Source of the DNA: Hyphomonadaceae bacterium
GTDB taxonomy: Bacteria; Pseudomonadota; Alphaproteobacteria; Caulobacterales; Aquidulcibacteraceae
NCBI GenBank assembly: GCA_003526465.1
Contig: DPWD01000394.1
Span: 502-11,877, forward strand
Direction of reading: 5' to 3'
Length of the DNA stretch: 11,376 bases
Positions 1 to 6,546 of the stretch are shown here, piece by piece. Made by a program: the position numbers and the translations under genes. The notes beneath the pieces are model-generated. The model searched no databases. It was not told where the DNA came from and saw only the letters and a list, made by a program, of their open reading frames with translations. Within the stretch, counting starts at the first letter, position 1. Each line of letters opens with the position of its first letter.

Positions 1-974
1 TCGATCATGCCGTAATCGAGCGTGGCTGCATCGTCGGCCGCTCCACCGTGGCGTTGGTGCTCAATCAACGCGAACTCAGACAAACCTTCTTCATGCGCGA
101 CTTCGCCGGTCGCGGCGAGCCGCGCCAGCACCGCGCCCAGTCCCGCCTCGATCGCCGCCGGTTGCAGCACCGGCATCAACAAGCGCAACGACATCAATGT
201 ATCGCGCCCAAAATAGGTGTTGAACCGCCATGATCCCGCGAGGAACTTCTCACGGTAACTCAGGAAACTCAGCGTGTTGCGCGCCACCTGGTCAGGCGCC
301 GCGCGATCGGTCAGTAAGTCCGCTCCGCCGAGGGGCGTCAGCGGCGGATCGCCGCTGACCGCGGTGATCTCCAGCCCGATTTCGCCGTCCCCCGCCGCCA
401 CGATCCCAGCGTGTGTTAGACGGCCGCGCAATACTCTGACCGCCAATTGATAGCCCGGAGCGCCGTCGAGCCGGTCGCGTCGGAAACTGAGCGTCTGTCC
501 TCGCCTGCGCATGGGCGCGGCGACTTCTGGCGGGAAGGCGCCCACGGCCTGATAGTCTCGCAGAAAGCGGACATTCGAGAGGACGGCCTGTTTCACCGAA
601 AGCCGAGGCGCGGTCACGGTGGCGCGCACGACTATGCCGTAAAGCGGGCGTCCGGCCGCGTCTTCGGTGGTGACCGGTTCCGGCGAACGGTCCAGTCGCC
701 AGCTGACATCGCAATCGAGGTGATCGAACCATAGACCGACGCCGCTGTTGCCGGCCGGGAAAGCCACTAAGATGCGCGGATCTCGTCCCGATCGAAGCAG
801 CAGATGCGCCGCTACGTTCCTATCGCGCAAGAACGCGTTCAGATTCTGTCCCTCGGTGAGTTGATAGCTCACCCGCGCGGGGGAAGCGGCGCTCTCGGTT
901 TGAGACCGCGCGTCGGGGAGGGACGAGGCGGCGATCGCCACAAGCAGCGCCACTATGAAGCGCGGTGCGATCAT
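1..974 (-). CDS. Secreted (alpha/alpha)6-type glycoside hydrolase, partial (C-terminus beyond left edge)
   Basis: An open frame runs from an ATG at 974 to the left edge without a stop, giving 324 visible residues. The start has a good ribosome site, GGAAAGG, about 8 bases upstream. Residues 1-25 look like a signal peptide: MIAPRF, then a hydrophobic stretch to about residue 19, then a polar DARSQ region. The product is therefore probably periplasmic or outer-membrane associated. Residues 35-225 look like a beta-rich N-terminal domain. From about 232 the sequence changes to a helical type with FNTYFGRDTLMSL at 251-263. This resembles the FGRDT motif at the start of the (alpha/alpha)6 catalytic domain of amylo-alpha-1,6-glucosidase/glycogen-debranching proteins. 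A DAATLDYGM segment at 315-323 fits the same fold. The catalytic acid residues lie beyond the edge. It sits 89 bases behind the receptor gene on the same strand, so it may trim oligosaccharides the receptor imports. Family level is inferred and the substrate is unknown. Confidence 0.75.
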   Translation of the reverse strand, partial: MIAPRFIVALLVAIAASSLPDARSQTESAASPARVSYQLTEGQNLNAFLRDRNVAAHLLLRSGRDPRILVAFPAGNSGVGLWFDHLDCDVSWRLDRSPEPVTTEDAAGRPLYGIVVRATVTAPRLSVKQAVLSNVRFLRDYQAVGAFPPEVAAPMRRRGQTLSFRRDRLDGAPGYQLAVRVLRGRLTHAGIVAAGDGEIGLEITAVSGDPPLTPLGGADLLTDRAAPDQVARNTLSFLSYREKFLAGSWRFNTYFGRDTLMSLRLLMPVLQPAAIEAGLGAVLARLAATGEVAHEEGLSEFALIEHQRHGGAADDAATLDYGMI

Positions 975-1000
975 GGATGTCGCCTTTCCAATGAAGTATC

Positions 1001-1028
1001 GCGGCGGGCCCGTGGCCGAGCCCGCCGC
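1001..1028 (-). terminator. Intercistronic GC-rich stem-loop between receptor and glycosidase genes
   Basis: A perfect 9-base stem, GCGGCGGGC at 1001-1009 and GCCCGCCGC at 1020-1028, encloses a 10-base loop. It lies 35 bases beyond the receptor stop codon and 26 bases before the glycosidase start. Read on the minus strand the following bases are GATACTTCATTGG, with no T-run, so it is not a classical intrinsic terminator. It could instead be an attenuator or a 3'-end stabilising hairpin that sets receptor mRNA above downstream mRNA. The stem is seen; the role is inference. Confidence 0.5.
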
Positions 1029-1063
1029 CATTGCAGTTTCTTACTTCGGCTCTTTGATAGCGC

Positions 1064-3583
1064 CTAGAACTTGAAGGTCACGCTCGCGGTATATGTCGTT
1101 CCAACGATGCCTCGGCCATAGAAGAACCCCGACGAGGCGCTTTGAGTCTGCCCTTGCCGCGGATTGCCCTCGGTGAGCCCGACCTCATCGAAGATGTTGT
1201 CGGCGTTAAGCGTGATCCGAAGCCGCTCCGTGGGGTCGAGAATGACGCCCACGCTGGTCACGCCATATTCCGGCAGCGCCAATCCATTGCCCGCGTCGGC
1301 GAAGATGTCGCCAACGAATTTGTAGCGCGCGTAGACCTCCGCCAAGCCGTTGAAGAGCGTGTACCTCGGCGTGATCGTAAAGAGCGTCTCCGGCGTTCGC
1401 TCCGGCCTGTTGCCCTCAAAAGACGGCGTCGCGACGTTGTTGATGAACACATTCGAGAGTTCGGGATTCTGGAAGACGCCAACCGCCTCGATGACAAAAT
1501 CCTCGATCGGACTGTAAGTCACATTGATCTCATACCCATCGGTGCTCAGGTCGGCGAGGAAAGCGCCTTGAATGGAGGGGTTGATGGGGTCAATGAACCC
1601 ATAGAATTGATTGTCGAACTCGGTCCGGAAAATTGTGGCCGAGGCGGTCAGCTGTTCACCCTGATAGCGAACGCCAGCCTCGTAGAGCACGACATCGACC
1701 GGCTCATCCACCCCTAGGGTCTGGAACCCCTTGGCGTAGCGCGCATAGACCGCGAAATCCGGTGAGATGAGGTAATTGGCCCCGACGGTCCAAGCGGTCC
1801 TGTCCCAGCTCGCTTCCCGGGTCGAATAGGTTCCATCCCATGTCGATCCGACATTCTGCGTCAGGCCGCCAACGCCCGGCGGCACTGGCTGTGGAACCGC
1901 GGCCGCATTGCCGTCGCGGCGTGTGACGTCGAGGCTTTCATGCCGGACGCCGAAATCGAGGTGCAGATTGTCGCCGATCCGCAATTCATCGTTGGCGTAC
2001 ACCGACAAGGACTGGGTGTCGGTGGTATTGATGCCCACGCCCCATTCGCCGTAGGACACGATGCCGTTGTTGGTCAGCGTGCCAATCACATTGTTCGAAG
2101 CATCCAGCGCCACAACGTCATAGATGCGAGAGTCGCTCCTTACATCGTTGATGACATGCGCCGTCGCCGCTTGGTTCTGCGAACGTGTGACATCGTAGTA
2201 CATCAACCCCGCTGTCAGCGAGTTGGAATACCCGCCGCCATCGTGTTCCCAACGGCCGCCGAAATTCGACCCGAAATCCGTCCCCTCCTGTTGGTCATGA
2301 TTGAGCCACGTCTGTTGCATCAAGCCGTTGCCGTTGAGCGCATTGAGCGCCGCGGTGTTGTTAGACGCGGTCACCACTCCGGTGGTGAGATTCTTAAATC
2401 CGAAGCGCACCGTGGACGGGAACGCGGCTAACCCTGCCGTAAGCATGCCGTTGATCGGGGAGTTTGGCCCAGGCGTAAGATAGTTCACCGCCGTGGTCAG
2501 ACCGGCGTTGCCCACGCCGCTGCCAGGAAACAGCCCATTGAAGTCCCACGCGAGATCCAAGTAACGAACATGGGCGAACACGTCGAACTCGTCGCTGAGT
2601 CGCTTCTCGAAATCCAACCTTACCTGGCTCGTCTCGGCGCGGATGCCTTCACTAAGCGCGAAAGTTCTGAACCCGCTGGGCGATACGAACGTCGACACCG
2701 GGACATCGATTCTGCCAAAGGCCGTGCCGCCAATGTTGCCAAACGACTGATCAAAACCGGCGATGCTCCCCGGTTCCCCGTTAAGGAACGTGTGGGGATA
2801 ATCGGCGTAATAAGCGTCGTGCTGGTCGCCGACCTTGGCCGTCAACCTGACATACCCGCCCTCGATCTGGTGCTCCAGCGACGCCCGGATGTGGTAGGTG
2901 TCGTAGGTGAAGGGATTATCGCGAACGCCGGGGCTGGAGCTGAAATAGCCACCCACATTGAACGCGAGATCGGCGCCAAGCGGCGCGGAATAATAGAAGT
3001 CGGCGCGGCGCTCACCGTAGGACTCAACGGTTAGTCTGGCGATCGCCTCAGCGGTCTCGAAGTTTGGCGTTCTTGGAATGAAGTTGATCGCCGCCGCGGC
3101 GCCATTGACGCTCAAGATGCCCGACGTGCCGCCACGGATCGCCTCAAGCCCATCGATCGTGATGTCGTGCGCGAAGAACTCGTCCGCGCCGCCGCCGCCA
3201 TACACGATCGGGAGCCCGTCTTCCTCAAGCGCGATGAACCGCTGGGCGCCGCCTTGCAGACCGCGCACGGAATAATTGTTCGAGACAGCGCCTGCGGTGC
3301 CCTCGACAAAAACGCCGGGAACAAGTTCAAGCGTGTCAGCGACGGAATTGGGCGCGAGGCGTACGATATCCTCCGCGGACGCGGCGGTGGCGTCGACTGA
3401 TGACGTGATGAACGACCGGTTACGGGAGGTCGTGCCGAACACGACGATTTCATCTTCCTCGCCTGATTCAACCGCGCTGTCCGCCGTTTGCGCGAACGCG
3501 GCGCCGCCGATGACCGGGCCGCACAACAGCAGCGCCGACGACGCCATCAACCAATTCCGGTAAGCGAATGTCTTCTGTGACAA
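1064..3583 (-). CDS. TonB-dependent outer-membrane receptor (probable maltodextrin/alpha-glucoside type)
   Basis: 839 residues, a normal length for a TonB-dependent receptor. Such proteins are 22-strand barrels that take up bulky substrates using energy from TonB-ExbB-ExbD. Residues 1-31 are a signal peptide ending AAFA, with cleavage before Q32. EIVVFGT at 45-51 is a TonB box. A plug domain follows at roughly 57-175, with LELVPGVFVEG, YSVRGLQGG and AAAINFIPR. The rest is alternating aromatic barrel sequence, and the last residues TASVTFKF end in the C-terminal phenylalanine typical of outer-membrane proteins. The start is TTG at 3583: AGGGGAGGA is placed 5-6 bases upstream, an almost perfect ribosome site, and the N-terminus then gives a complete signal peptide. 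A later ATG (residue 13) would remove the basic N-region. An operator-like palindrome lies 67 bases upstream of the start. Substrate is inferred only from the neighbouring GH13, LacI and MFS genes; receptor identity is certain. Confidence 0.95.
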   Translation of the reverse strand: MSQKTFAYRNWLMASSALLLCGPVIGGAAFAQTADSAVESGEEDEIVVFGTTSRNRSFITSSVDATAASAEDIVRLAPNSVADTLELVPGVFVEGTAGAVSNNYSVRGLQGGAQRFIALEEDGLPIVYGGGGADEFFAHDITIDGLEAIRGGTSGILSVNGAAAAINFIPRTPNFETAEAIARLTVESYGERRADFYYSAPLGADLAFNVGGYFSSSPGVRDNPFTYDTYHIRASLEHQIEGGYVRLTAKVGDQHDAYYADYPHTFLNGEPGSIAGFDQSFGNIGGTAFGRIDVPVSTFVSPSGFRTFALSEGIRAETSQVRLDFEKRLSDEFDVFAHVRYLDLAWDFNGLFPGSGVGNAGLTTAVNYLTPGPNSPINGMLTAGLAAFPSTVRFGFKNLTTGVVTASNNTAALNALNGNGLMQQTWLNHDQQEGTDFGSNFGGRWEHDGGGYSNSLTAGLMYYDVTRSQNQAATAHVINDVRSDSRIYDVVALDASNNVIGTLTNNGIVSYGEWGVGINTTDTQSLSVYANDELRIGDNLHLDFGVRHESLDVTRRDGNAAAVPQPVPPGVGGLTQNVGSTWDGTYSTREASWDRTAWTVGANYLISPDFAVYARYAKGFQTLGVDEPVDVVLYEAGVRYQGEQLTASATIFRTEFDNQFYGFIDPINPSIQGAFLADLSTDGYEINVTYSPIEDFVIEAVGVFQNPELSNVFINNVATPSFEGNRPERTPETLFTITPRYTLFNGLAEVYARYKFVGDIFADAGNGLALPEYGVTSVGVILDPTERLRITLNADNIFDEVGLTEGNPRQGQTQSASSGFFYGRGIVGTTYTASVTFKF

Positions 3584-3586
3584 GAT

Positions 3587-3600
3587 CGTCCTCCCCTAGT
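3587..3600 (-). promoter_or_regulatory. Strong ribosome-binding site that decides a TTG start
   Basis: On the minus strand the bases before the receptor read AGGGGAGGACGATC followed by TTG. The GGAGG core is 6 bases from the TTG. No ATG or GTG in this frame lies at a suitable distance, so the Shine-Dalgarno site fixes the TTG at 3583 as the start. Confidence 0.8.
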
Positions 3601-3650
3601 TTTTTCGACCGTTAGGCTCCTCTGCGTGCCTGTCATACGCCTACGAGTGA

Positions 3651-3666
3651 GCAATCGATTGCGCAA
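3651..3666 (-). promoter_or_regulatory. LacI-family operator upstream of the TonB receptor
   Basis: The minus strand reads TTGCGCAATCGATTGC, containing the perfect 12-base palindrome GCAATCGATTGC (3651-3662) with the central CG typical of LacI-family operators. The identical 16-mer occurs in the GH13/MFS divergent promoter. It lies 67 bases upstream of the receptor start, between the start and the LacI-type regulator gene, which makes that regulator the obvious binder. Binding itself is inferred. Confidence 0.75.
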
Positions 3667-3725
3667 GAGATTAGACCATAAAACCCTGTAGTCCGGCGCA
3701 AATGGTTGCATAAGAGCGACAGAAT

Positions 3726-3767
3726 TTGCGCAAGAGCGCGCGCAAGATTGCGCAAGACTGCGCAAGA
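3726..3767. repeat. Cluster of GCGCAAGA half-site repeats at 10-12 base spacing
   Basis: GCGCAAGA occurs at 3728-3735, 3740-3747, 3750-3757 and 3760-3767. The start-to-start distances are 12, 10 and 10 bases, so about one helical turn. The 12-mer GATTGCGCAAGA at 3746-3757 is identical to the right half of the operator (3657-3668). Two weaker copies lie between, GCGCAA at 3696 and GCATAAGA at 3708. The cluster starts just beyond the LacI-regulator stop (3773) and lies about 145-185 bases upstream of the receptor start. It may be an array of accessory half-sites for the regulator. A chance low-complexity tract is the alternative. Confidence 0.6.
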
Positions 3768-3772
3768 ATCGG

Positions 3773-4804
3773 CTATGTCGCGCCGCAAGACCGTCGGACA
3801 ACCAATTGTGTCGGCAAAATGAGGTCGCCCGGAAGGTCCCCATCGATCGTCGCGAGCAGCTTTTCGACGAGCGCCCGCCCTCCAGCGGCAGTGTCCTGGC
3901 GCACGGTGGTCAGCGCCGGTGAGACAAGCGCCGAGACGGAGATGTCGTCGTAGCCGATCACTGCCACATCCTCTGGAACGCGGATCTTCAAATCGGCGAG
4001 TGCTTGCATGGCGGCGATAGCGAGAATGTCGCTGGCCGCGAACACCGCATCGTGCCAGACGCGGTCGCTAAACAACTCCCGTGTGGCGTCGTAGGCGGAC
4101 GCTCCGTCGAAAGGCATGGAGAGGGTGAGCGTTTGCGTTGAAGTCTGGTCCGTCGAAGTTAGCGCCGCGACGAGACCGCGGTGCCGGAGGCCAATCTCGA
4201 TGTGGCTGACGTCGCCCAGAAAAACCACGCGCCGACGACCGATGGCCATGAGATGGCGCCCGACGAGCTGGCCACCCGCGAAATTGTCGCTGCCGACCAC
4301 CGGATAGGAACGATTGGGGATATCGGCGCCCCAAACCACGACGTTCTTGTGCTCGCGCGCGTAATCTTCAAGCGAGGAGGGATCGCGGCCTTGCCCGATG
4401 ATGATGACGCCGTCCGCGCGGTTGGAGGCGAGCGCGTTCGCCCCAAAGGCATCGGACCAGGGCGACTGGCGCGAGAGCAACATGTCGAAACCGTTCTCCG
4501 CCAGGGCATCGCCGATCGAGCCTATGATTTGGCTAAAGAACGGGTCGGAAAAGTGTTGGCGGGTGGCCTCGGATATGGCGATCACCACCTCGATCGTGCG
4601 CGAGCGTTGCGTGCGCAGATTGCGCGCGCTGCTGTTGATCTGATAGCCCTGCTCCCTCACCAGATTGAAAATCCGCTCCCGCGTGCCTCGGGATACGCGC
4701 GTGCTGCCCGCAAGCGCGCGTGAGACCGTGGATTCGGCAACGCCCGCAAGCTGCGCGATTTCGGCCATCGTCTTGGCGCTTGCGCGAGGATTGCCGTCAG
4801 CCAT
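3773..4804 (-). CDS. LacI-family transcriptional regulator of the locus
   Basis: 343 residues, the usual length for a LacI/GalR repressor. An N-terminal helix-turn-helix spans about 11-34 (TMAEIAQLAGVAESTVSRAL). The hinge helix follows at 57-67 (NSSARNLRTQR). The rest is a periplasmic-binding-protein-like sugar-sensing domain, recognisable by VGSDNFAGGQLVGRHL at 170-185, FAASDILAIAAMQAL at 255-269 and IGYDDISVSALVSPALTTVRQD near 283-304. The start ATG is preceded by GGAG 9 bases upstream, inside the end of the GH13 gene, and only 3 bases separate the two genes, so they are probably co-transcribed and translationally coupled. Two copies of an operator-like 16-mer flank the unit, which suggests it represses the receptor, the GH13-lacI unit (including itself) and the MFS gene until a sugar, possibly maltose-like, binds. 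Family is certain; target sites are inferred. Confidence 0.93.
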   Translation of the reverse strand: MADGNPRASAKTMAEIAQLAGVAESTVSRALAGSTRVSRGTRERIFNLVREQGYQINSSARNLRTQRSRTIEVVIAISEATRQHFSDPFFSQIIGSIGDALAENGFDMLLSRQSPWSDAFGANALASNRADGVIIIGQGRDPSSLEDYAREHKNVVVWGADIPNRSYPVVGSDNFAGGQLVGRHLMAIGRRRVVFLGDVSHIEIGLRHRGLVAALTSTDQTSTQTLTLSMPFDGASAYDATRELFSDRVWHDAVFAASDILAIAAMQALADLKIRVPEDVAVIGYDDISVSALVSPALTTVRQDTAAGGRALVEKLLATIDGDLPGDLILPTQLVVRRSCGAT

Positions 4805-4807
4805 CGC

Positions 4808-6406
4808 TCAGCGCTCCAGACCGCGCGGAGATTCCTCGACAACCAAGCCGCCCCACGGCGGCAGCGCTGCGCGCCCCGCTCTAAGCGCTCCGGGAAGTCC
4901 GTAGTCGAGCCTGCGCACGTTCGCCGGCAATCCATATTCAACGGACTCGGCGCTCAGATTGAAAACACAGACGAGACGAGAGCTACTGTCGCTCCTCCGG
5001 AAGGCGAGGACCGGTTCGGGCGCGTCGAGGAATTCGATATCGCCCAGCCGCAGCACGCGGTGTTCGCGGCGGAACTGGATGAAAGCCCGCGTGAGATTGA
5101 GCGTGGAAGATCGCACCCGCTCCTGTTTGCCCGCGGCGAGTTCCCCATGGCGCTGATCAACCGGAAGCCATGGCTCGACCGAGGAGAATCCCGCGTTCGC
5201 AGCGTTCCCTTTCCAAGGCATGGGCGTGCGGCAGCCGTCGCGCCCGAGGCCGTCGGGCCAGAACCGGACGCCTTCGGGGTCGCGCAACCGGTCAAAAGGA
5301 ACCTCCGCCTGCGGCAACCCTAATTCCTCGCCCTGGTACAGAAAAATCGTGCCTCGCAGGCACATCAGCACGCCGAGCAGCAGCTGCGCGAACGCGTCGC
5401 TGGCGGCGGGCCCGCCCCAACGCGTGCGCACGCGCACGACATCGTGGTTGGAGAACGACCAACTGGGCCAGGCGCTCGCGCTGGTCCAGCTTTCGATCGC
5501 CGACCTGATGAGATTGGCCGTAAGCGGGCCGTTCTCGAGCAATAGGAAATTGTACGCCGTATGGAGCCTGCCTGGCTCCGTGTATTCGATGCTGCGCGCC
5601 ACATAGGATTCGCTGCCAATTTCCGCCACCGTCATGCGCCCGGGGTAGCGATCGACCAGGCGGCGCAGATCCTCCATGAACTTCAAGTTTTCCGGCTGCG
5701 AGCGATCGTAGAGATGCTGCTGATGTTGGTAGGGCCGGGCGAAGCCGCCGGCAGTGCGTCTCGGCGGATTGTCGCGCATCTGTTTGTCGCAAAAGTAGAA
5801 ATTCGCGACATCGAGACGGAAGCCGTCAACCCCGCGATCAAGCCAAAATTTCGCCGTATCGAGTATTTCCGCCTGCACTTCCGGGTTATGGAAATTGAGA
5901 TCGGGCTGTTCGGCAAGAAAATTGTGCATGTAGTATTGGCGCCGCCGGGTATCCCAAGACCACGCCTGGCCGCCAAATAAGGAAATCCAGTTGTTCGGCG
6001 GGCCGCCGTCGGCCTTGCCGTCCGCCCACACGTACCAGTCCGCCTTCGGGCCCGTGCGCCCCGCGCGGCTCTCCTTGAACCAGCGATGCTGATCGGAGGT
6101 GTGGGAATAGACTTGGTCGATGATGAGCTTGAGGCCCTTGCTTTGCGCGGCTTTCAGCAAAGCGCTGAAATCGCCAAGCGTTCCGAAGATAGGATCGACG
6201 TCGCGATAATCGGAAACGTCGTAGCCAAAATCCCGCATCGGCGATCGAAAAAACGGCGACAGCCAGACGCCGTCGACGCCGAGCGCGGCGAGATAGTCGA
6301 GCTTCGAGCCGATACCCGCCAGATCGCCGATGCCGTCATCGTTCGAATCGCAAAAGCTGCGCGGGTAAATTTGATAGATGACTGCGCCCCGCCACCATTC
6401 GTTCAT
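4808..6406 (-). CDS. GH13 alpha-glucosidase (oligo-glucosidase type, GH13_23-like)
   Basis: A cytoplasmic alpha-amylase-superfamily enzyme of about 532 residues with no signal peptide; it should cut terminal alpha-glucosidic bonds of maltose-like sugars. Numbered from the GTG at 6436, conserved region I is DQVYSHTS (107-114), region II GFRLD with nucleophile D209, region III VAE with acid/base E272, and region IV NHD with D332. DSNDDGIGD at 30-38 is the calcium-binding loop of oligo-1,6-glucosidases. The DQVYSHTSDQH pattern and the WWRGAVIYQIYPRSF start recall subfamily 23 enzymes of Xanthomonas and Halomonas. I place the start at the ATG at 6406: family members begin just before WWRGAVIYQ, and a putative -10 element sits where the 30-base GTG extension would leave almost no leader. 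The frame is open up to GTG 6436, the alternative start. It is divergent from the MFS gene and leads into lacI. Confidence 0.92.
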   Translation of the reverse strand: MNEWWRGAVIYQIYPRSFCDSNDDGIGDLAGIGSKLDYLAALGVDGVWLSPFFRSPMRDFGYDVSDYRDVDPIFGTLGDFSALLKAAQSKGLKLIIDQVYSHTSDQHRWFKESRAGRTGPKADWYVWADGKADGGPPNNWISLFGGQAWSWDTRRRQYYMHNFLAEQPDLNFHNPEVQAEILDTAKFWLDRGVDGFRLDVANFYFCDKQMRDNPPRRTAGGFARPYQHQQHLYDRSQPENLKFMEDLRRLVDRYPGRMTVAEIGSESYVARSIEYTEPGRLHTAYNFLLLENGPLTANLIRSAIESWTSASAWPSWSFSNHDVVRVRTRWGGPAASDAFAQLLLGVLMCLRGTIFLYQGEELGLPQAEVPFDRLRDPEGVRFWPDGLGRDGCRTPMPWKGNAANAGFSSVEPWLPVDQRHGELAAGKQERVRSSTLNLTRAFIQFRREHRVLRLGDIEFLDAPEPVLAFRRSDSSSRLVCVFNLSAESVEYGLPANVRRLDYGLPGALRAGRAALPPWGGLVVEESPRGLER

Positions 6407-6430
6407 GTTCTCGCACCGGTCCGCGTTGGG

Positions 6431-6460
6431 TTGCACTTGCCGCAGGGGGCACCCTATAGC
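6431..6460 (+). promoter_or_regulatory. Putative MFS gene promoter
   Basis: TTGCAC at 6431-6436, 18 bases, then TATAGC at 6455-6460. The -10 uses the same CTATAG palindrome as the divergent promoter. The predicted start of transcription, near 6467, lies just before the operator at 6473-6488, so bound regulator would act as a roadblock. The -35 match is weak. Confidence 0.3.
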
Positions 6461-6480
6461 ATGCGGCAGGTGTTGCGCAA
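6453..6480 (-). promoter_or_regulatory. Putative GH13-lacI promoter overlapped by the operator
   Basis: On the minus strand TTGCGC (6480-6475), 16 bases, then TATAGG (6458-6453) form a passable sigma70-like pair. The -35 box is part of the operator 16-mer, so regulator binding would block polymerase directly. The predicted transcript start near 6446 fits an ATG at 6406 better than the GTG at 6436. Found by eye only. Confidence 0.35.
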
Positions 6481-6488
6481 TCGATTGC
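6473..6488 (+). promoter_or_regulatory. LacI-family operator in the GH13/MFS divergent promoter
   Basis: TTGCGCAATCGATTGC, identical over 16 bases to the inverted copy at 3651-3666. The palindromic core GCAATCGATTGC is at 6477-6488. It sits inside the 140-base region between the divergent GH13 (ATG 6406) and MFS (ATG 6547) genes, so one bound regulator could control both directions. Confidence 0.75.
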
Positions 6489-6546
6489 CGTTCCCTAAAA
6501 GCAGGCCTAGCGGGCCGCCTGACAAGCGTGCTGGGGGAGTTGCCGC

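Noticed and set aside
1142..1717. 191-codon plus frame opposite the TonB receptor
   Set aside because: Antisense to a clear receptor barrel sequence, with no recognisable domain.
3726..3767. CRISPR-like short repeats
   Set aside because: Units are about 10 bases with no spacers; this is a tandem half-site pattern, not a CRISPR array.
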